Positions 60,980 to 64,000 of a stretch of 64,000 bases of DNA are shown piece after piece; within the stretch, counting starts at the first letter, position 1, and each line of letters opens with the position of its first letter. The DNA lies in assembly GCF_000174815.1 (NCBI RefSeq), contig NZ_ACNN01000014.1:56777-120776 (forward strand), read 5' to 3'. This stretch comes from Porphyromonas endodontalis ATCC 35406. Its GTDB lineage: Bacteria > Bacteroidota > Bacteroidia > Bacteroidales > Porphyromonadaceae. The notes beneath the pieces were generated by a model. That model was not told where the DNA came from. It saw nothing but the letters and a program-made list of their open reading frames with translations, and searched no databases. A program made the translations under genes and the position numbers.

Positions 60980-62719
60980 ATGTTATTTATGTCCTTTTTA
61001 TCTCGTCTTGCTACACGCTTTTATCGGAATTCTTGGGTTGGAGTTTTCATCATTCTCCTTGTTCTCTGCTCCAATTTCCGCTACTCTTTTATCAATACAG
61101 ACCCGGGGGGCGACTCGACACTCCTCTCCCTCCCCGAAACTTTTGGGTGGGGATTTTTCATCCCTCTCCTTATTGCCTTCGTGCCCGATAGGTACCGAGT
61201 GTTGCGCCGTTGCCTTATCGGCTTTTCCCTCTTCCTTGCCTCGCTACTTTTTTTCGGGGAGCAAATTCTTATCTCCGGCTATAAAACGATTTTTACGGAC
61301 AGTATTGCACTTAATATCTTGGCGACGAATCCTCGTGAAGCCGCAGAGTTTATGGCGGGAGCCAGCCTCGTAAAATATCTCTTTTTACCGCTCCTGTTAT
61401 TTATTGCCAGCCTTGTTATTGCCTATGTCGTTTACCGTCTTTCTCGTACGAAAAAGGGGGAGATAAGTGCCTATTGGTTGGCTGTCCCTCTCGTGGTTTT
61501 ATTGGGAGGTGGTTTCTTTTCCTCCTATCTCATTATTACGAGTTACCGCAATAATTACCCCAACTATAAAGTGATGACTCCACTCTCTCGACTTATAACG
61601 GGGGTGATGAAGTGCGCCGAGGAAATGTCTTCTGTAGAGGAGACTCTGGAGGCTTTACGCCGAGTAGACTGTGGAGAGGTGCATCAAGACCCCTCTTTTT
61701 CGGCGCATTCGCTGGTGCTTGTTGTGGGGGAATCTGCTACGCGTGCCTACCATCATTGCTATGGCTTTCCCTTGGCAAATACTCCTTTTTTGGATAGTCT
61801 AATTGCAAGCAAAGAGGTGATTCTGTTCGATAATGCGGTGGCTCCGGCTCCCTATACGGCGGCTTCTTTGTCCCAAGTGCTCACCTTTTTCCAAAGAACG
61901 GATACGCTCTCTACGTGGGATGCTACGCCTACCCTGCCGCTCGTTTTGCAGAAAGCGGGCTACTATACCTACTGGTTGAGCAACCAAGAGAAGCAGGGTT
62001 TGTTTATCCAACCTGTGGCAGCAATTGCCTCCACTTCGGATAGTTTGTACTACGCCAATGTGCGTTCTTCTCGCGATTGGTGGGCTCAGGAGTTGAAGCT
62101 GGATGGGGATGTCCTGCCCCATTTGCTGACGAGTAAAACGCCCTCTCTTCCCAAGAACAAACTCTTTGAACTCGTGCATTTGATGGGTTCGCACCCCTGT
62201 TGCAAAGAGCGTTACCCGAGTAATTTTGCCCGATTTAAGCCAGAAGATCTCCCTTCTCCTCTCAAGGATCGGAGCCAAAACGAGGCAATTTGCGAGTATG
62301 CCAATAGTATCCTCTACACGGACTATATGCTCCATGAGATCATTCAACGCTATGCGCAAGAGCCCTCTGTGGTAGTCTATGTGGCAGATCATGGTATCCT
62401 TACGTACGACCCCGAAGCCGGCGAAATGAGCGATGTCTTTGGGCATGCTCCGCACTGGAAGTCAATCTCAGTGCCCTTTATGGTGTACGTAAGTCCCAAA
62501 ATGCGTCAGCTCCATCCCGAACTGGTTTCGCGTCTGGAGGCGGTGAAGCATCAGCTCTTTACTACCGATGTATTGCCCTACTTCCTTTGCTCCCTTATGG
62601 GGATCCGTGTGGCGAAGTACCCCGCCTCTTCGCAAGATCCCCTCTCTTCTAAATATGTTGCGGCAGACTCCGTGGTTGTGACTTGGCAAGATGAGCCCAT
62701 CGTTGTACGTGCAACGTAG
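60980..62719 (+). CDS. Phosphoethanolamine transferase-like membrane sulfatase-fold enzyme
   Basis: The 579-residue protein has five N-terminal membrane helices (to about residue 195) and a periplasmic alkaline-phosphatase-fold domain. Motifs are VVGESATRAYHHCYGFPLAN (first metal ligand and acceptor-side segment), APYTAASLSQVL with the presumed nucleophilic threonine, LMGSHPCCKERYP and VYVADHGILTYDP (second metal site). The family (EptA/EptB/OpgE) moves phosphoethanolamine to lipid A or glucans, lowering negative charge and polymyxin sensitivity. Porphyromonas lipid A is known to carry phosphoethanolamine. The exact acceptor cannot be read from sequence. An ATG nine bases downstream is also possible. 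Confidence 0.87.
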   Translation: MLFMSFLSRLATRFYRNSWVGVFIILLVLCSNFRYSFINTDPGGDSTLLSLPETFGWGFFIPLLIAFVPDRYRVLRRCLIGFSLFLASLLFFGEQILISGYKTIFTDSIALNILATNPREAAEFMAGASLVKYLFLPLLLFIASLVIAYVVYRLSRTKKGEISAYWLAVPLVVLLGGGFFSSYLIITSYRNNYPNYKVMTPLSRLITGVMKCAEEMSSVEETLEALRRVDCGEVHQDPSFSAHSLVLVVGESATRAYHHCYGFPLANTPFLDSLIASKEVILFDNAVAPAPYTAASLSQVLTFFQRTDTLSTWDATPTLPLVLQKAGYYTYWLSNQEKQGLFIQPVAAIASTSDSLYYANVRSSRDWWAQELKLDGDVLPHLLTSKTPSLPKNKLFELVHLMGSHPCCKERYPSNFARFKPEDLPSPLKDRSQNEAICEYANSILYTDYMLHEIIQRYAQEPSVVVYVADHGILTYDPEAGEMSDVFGHAPHWKSISVPFMVYVSPKMRQLHPELVSRLEAVKHQLFTTDVLPYFLCSLMGIRVAKYPASSQDPLSSKYVAADSVVVTWQDEPIVVRAT

Positions 62720-62753
62720 TCTCCCTATTGTGCGTGGCAATCCGCTTTTTATA

Positions 62754-62761
62754 TATCTTTG
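62754..62761 (+). promoter_or_regulatory. -7 box of the mdh gene
   Basis: TATCTTTG lies 128 bases before the ATG of mdh; the nearest TTG is 23 bases upstream of the box. Confidence 0.5.
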
Positions 62762-62771
62762 CTTAGGAGTT

Positions 62772-62851
62772 GGTAGCTTGGTTTCAGGCACTTCTCCGAG
62801 GGAGGCTGAGTGTGCACATCCCTGCCCAATGAAAGGGCCGGAGACGCTACT
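62772..62851 (+). ncRNA. Structured leader of mdh (three-way-junction candidate)
   Basis: In the mdh 5' leader GGTAGC (62772-62777) can pair with GCTACT (62846-62851) and enclose two hairpins. One is GGCAC/GTGC with an inner CTCC/GGAG (62787-62815); the other is GCCC/GGGC (62824-62838). The folding was done by eye. It matches no riboswitch class I know. Confidence 0.35.
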
Positions 62852-62889
62852 TCCCATGGTGTGACAATGATAATAAAAAGAATATCGCT

Positions 62890-63888
62890 ATGAATTATCT
62901 AACAAACGATAAGTTAACGCTCATTGGAGCTGCCGGTATGATCGGCTCCAACATGGCACAAACGGCAGCCATGATGCGCCTTACTCCAAACATTTGTCTC
63001 TACGACCCATTCGCCCAAGGGCTGGAGGGCGTAGCAGAAGAGATGCGCCATTGTGCTTTTGAGGGGCTCAATCTTACATTTACTTCGAGTATAGAAGAGG
63101 CTCTCCGTGGTGCTAAATATATTATCTCTGCAGGGGGTGCTCCGCGCAAAGAGGGGATGACCCGTGAGGATCTTCTCCGTGGTAATAGCCAAATCGCGGC
63201 GGAATTGGGCGACAACATTAAGCGTTATTGTCCCGATGTACAGCACGTGGTGATCATATTCAACCCTGCTGATATTACAGGGTTGGTTACGCTCATCCAT
63301 TCCGGTTTGAAGCCTTCTCAAGTAACCACGTTGGCGGCCCTCGACTCCAATCGTCTGCAAAGCGAGCTTGCAAAGCACTTCGGAGTACTCCAGAGCAAGG
63401 TGACTTGCTGCCGCACCTATGGCGGTCATGGTGAGTCTATGGCAGTCTTTGCCTCTACGGCTTCTGTGGAAGGAACTCCCCTGCTCTCGCTTATTGGTAC
63501 AGAGAAGCTCTCGCACGAGGAGTGGGCGGCTCTCAAGGAGCGCGTTGTAAAAGGGGGGGCCAATATCATTAAGTTGCGGGGGCGTAGTAGCTTCCAAAGT
63601 CCCTCTTATGTAGCTGTGGAGATGATTGCCGCTGCCATGGGAGGCGAGCCTTTTACCCTACCCTCGGGGTGCTATGTGTCTCATGCTGATTACGGCAAGG
63701 TGATGATGGCGATGGAGACGCGCATCGACAAAGATGGGGTGCATTGCCTCGAAACGAAGGGGACCGACGAAGAAATGGCCGCCCTCAAACAGAGTGCAGA
63801 ACACTTGGCCGCCATGATTGCTCAGGTGGCTGAGATGGGGATAATCCCCGCTGTTGCAGATTGGGCTACGCTCAATCCGAATCTCTAA
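62890..63888 (+). CDS. mdh: Malate dehydrogenase (LDH/MDH family)
   Basis: The 332-residue enzyme interconverts malate and oxaloacetate with NAD(H), feeding the reductive branch toward fumarate and succinate. The NAD-binding strand reads LTLIGAAGMIGSNMAQ and the substrate-side loop SAGGAPRKEGMTREDLL holds the conserved arginines. The catalytic histidine lies in YGGHGESMAVF, in place of the more common GEHGD. The motif ALDSNRLQSEL is the usual LDxxR strand. It belongs to the Bacteroidetes branch, which is longer than the E. coli enzyme. It is monocistronic, with a long leader and a strong terminator. Confidence 0.92.
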   Translation: MNYLTNDKLTLIGAAGMIGSNMAQTAAMMRLTPNICLYDPFAQGLEGVAEEMRHCAFEGLNLTFTSSIEEALRGAKYIISAGGAPRKEGMTREDLLRGNSQIAAELGDNIKRYCPDVQHVVIIFNPADITGLVTLIHSGLKPSQVTTLAALDSNRLQSELAKHFGVLQSKVTCCRTYGGHGESMAVFASTASVEGTPLLSLIGTEKLSHEEWAALKERVVKGGANIIKLRGRSSFQSPSYVAVEMIAAAMGGEPFTLPSGCYVSHADYGKVMMAMETRIDKDGVHCLETKGTDEEMAALKQSAEHLAAMIAQVAEMGIIPAVADWATLNPNL

Positions 63889-63915
63889 ACCTATTCCTTA
63901 TCCCAATAAAAGAAG

Positions 63916-63953
63916 TCCCCTTGCTCAAGCTGTTTGGGCAAGGGGATTTTTTC
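63916..63953. terminator. Bidirectional terminator between mdh and the edge gene
   Basis: A 13-bp stem (TCCCCTTGCTCAA with TTGGGCAAGGGGA, one mismatch) is followed by TTTTTT. On the minus strand it is followed by CTTCTTTTATT, so it serves the gene at the right edge as well. Confidence 0.9.
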
Positions 63954-63955
63954 GT

Positions 63956-64000
63956 TTAGTGGCAGTCGTGATGGAGGCAGGCCACACCCGAGTCGGATAA
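63956..64000 (-). CDS. 3' end of a minus-strand gene
   Basis: Only 14 codons and a stop are inside the window. They read LSDSGVACLHHDCH, a short tail with two cysteines and three histidines that looks like a metal-binding end. The frame is open to the edge and ends just after the shared terminator, as expected for a convergent gene. The family cannot be told. Confidence 0.5.
   Translation of the reverse strand, partial: LSDSGVACLHHDCH

Noticed and set aside
62772..62851. Cobalamin, TPP or SAM riboswitch ahead of mdh
   Set aside because: Fragments such as GCCGGAGAC and CTGAG resemble parts of these classes, but the required core motifs and their order are missing, so it is listed only as an unclassified structured leader.
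1..64000. tRNA, rRNA, CRISPR, insertion sequence, prophage or attachment site
   Set aside because: No cloverleaf with a T-loop motif, no array of identical repeats, no transposase or integrase frame and no terminal inverted repeats were found while reading the intergenic regions.

Overview
The window reads as chromosome of an anaerobic member of the Bacteroidales, very probably a Porphyromonas species other than P. gingivalis. The case rests on four things: a complete fimABCDE fimbrial locus of the P. gingivalis FimA type, a 2494-residue SprA/Sov type IX secretion (T9SS) translocon gene, several secreted proteins with T9SS C-terminal sorting domains, and promoters of the Bacteroidetes form TTG-N19-TAnnTTTG. 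I saw no tRNA, rRNA, CRISPR array, insertion sequence or prophage.

Layout. 1-2.2 kb: 3' end of a T9SS cargo gene, then a BIG2-domain lipoprotein. 2.3-9.2 kb: housekeeping and envelope genes (prmA, divergent pepD, a small membrane protein, an OmpH/Skp-like lipoprotein, a GYF_2-DUF805 membrane protein, rubredoxin, a hotdog thioesterase, a P-loop ATPase). 9.3-12.8 kb: single-chain pyruvate:ferredoxin oxidoreductase. 13-20.8 kb: leucine-rich-repeat secreted proteins on the minus strand, interrupted by a plus-strand DEAD-box helicase. 21-23.8 kb: a His-rich CDF metal exporter coupled to an unknown gene, then a tandem pair of duplicated membrane proteins. 24-33.5 kb: a GT5-only glycosyltransferase, a DUF4270 lipoprotein, nucleoside MFS transporter-NfeD-SPFH, GT2-ApbE-lipoprotein-CoA transferase. 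33.5-34.6 kb: a gene-poor stretch with an AraC-family remnant and the fim control region. 34.6-41.9 kb: fimA, fimB, fimC, fimD, fimE. 42.3-44.3 kb: a two-module LRR T9SS cargo. 44.4-55.4 kb: ruvA, sprA, polA. 55.7-58.5 kb: a phosphoglycosyl transferase (minus strand) and a translationally coupled pair of secreted proteins preceded by a possible leader peptide. 58.6-63.9 kb: CPA2 antiporter, phosphoethanolamine-transferase-like enzyme, malate dehydrogenase; the last bases hold the 3' end of a minus-strand gene.

How the parts fit. SprA is the outer-membrane pore through which CTD proteins leave the cell, and five genes in the window end in a recognisable or likely CTD. The fimbrial subunits instead go out as lipoproteins; FimA, C, D and E each carry an arginine where P. 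gingivalis FimA is cut by a gingipain, while FimB, the anchor, does not. Fimbria assembly would then depend indirectly on T9SS, which exports such proteases. PFOR, the 4-hydroxybutyrate-type CoA transferase, malate dehydrogenase and rubredoxin fit an amino-acid-fermenting anaerobe.

All identifications come from reading translated sequence and motifs; no database search was run. Start codons were often moved downstream of the longest open frame when a promoter box or signal peptide required it.
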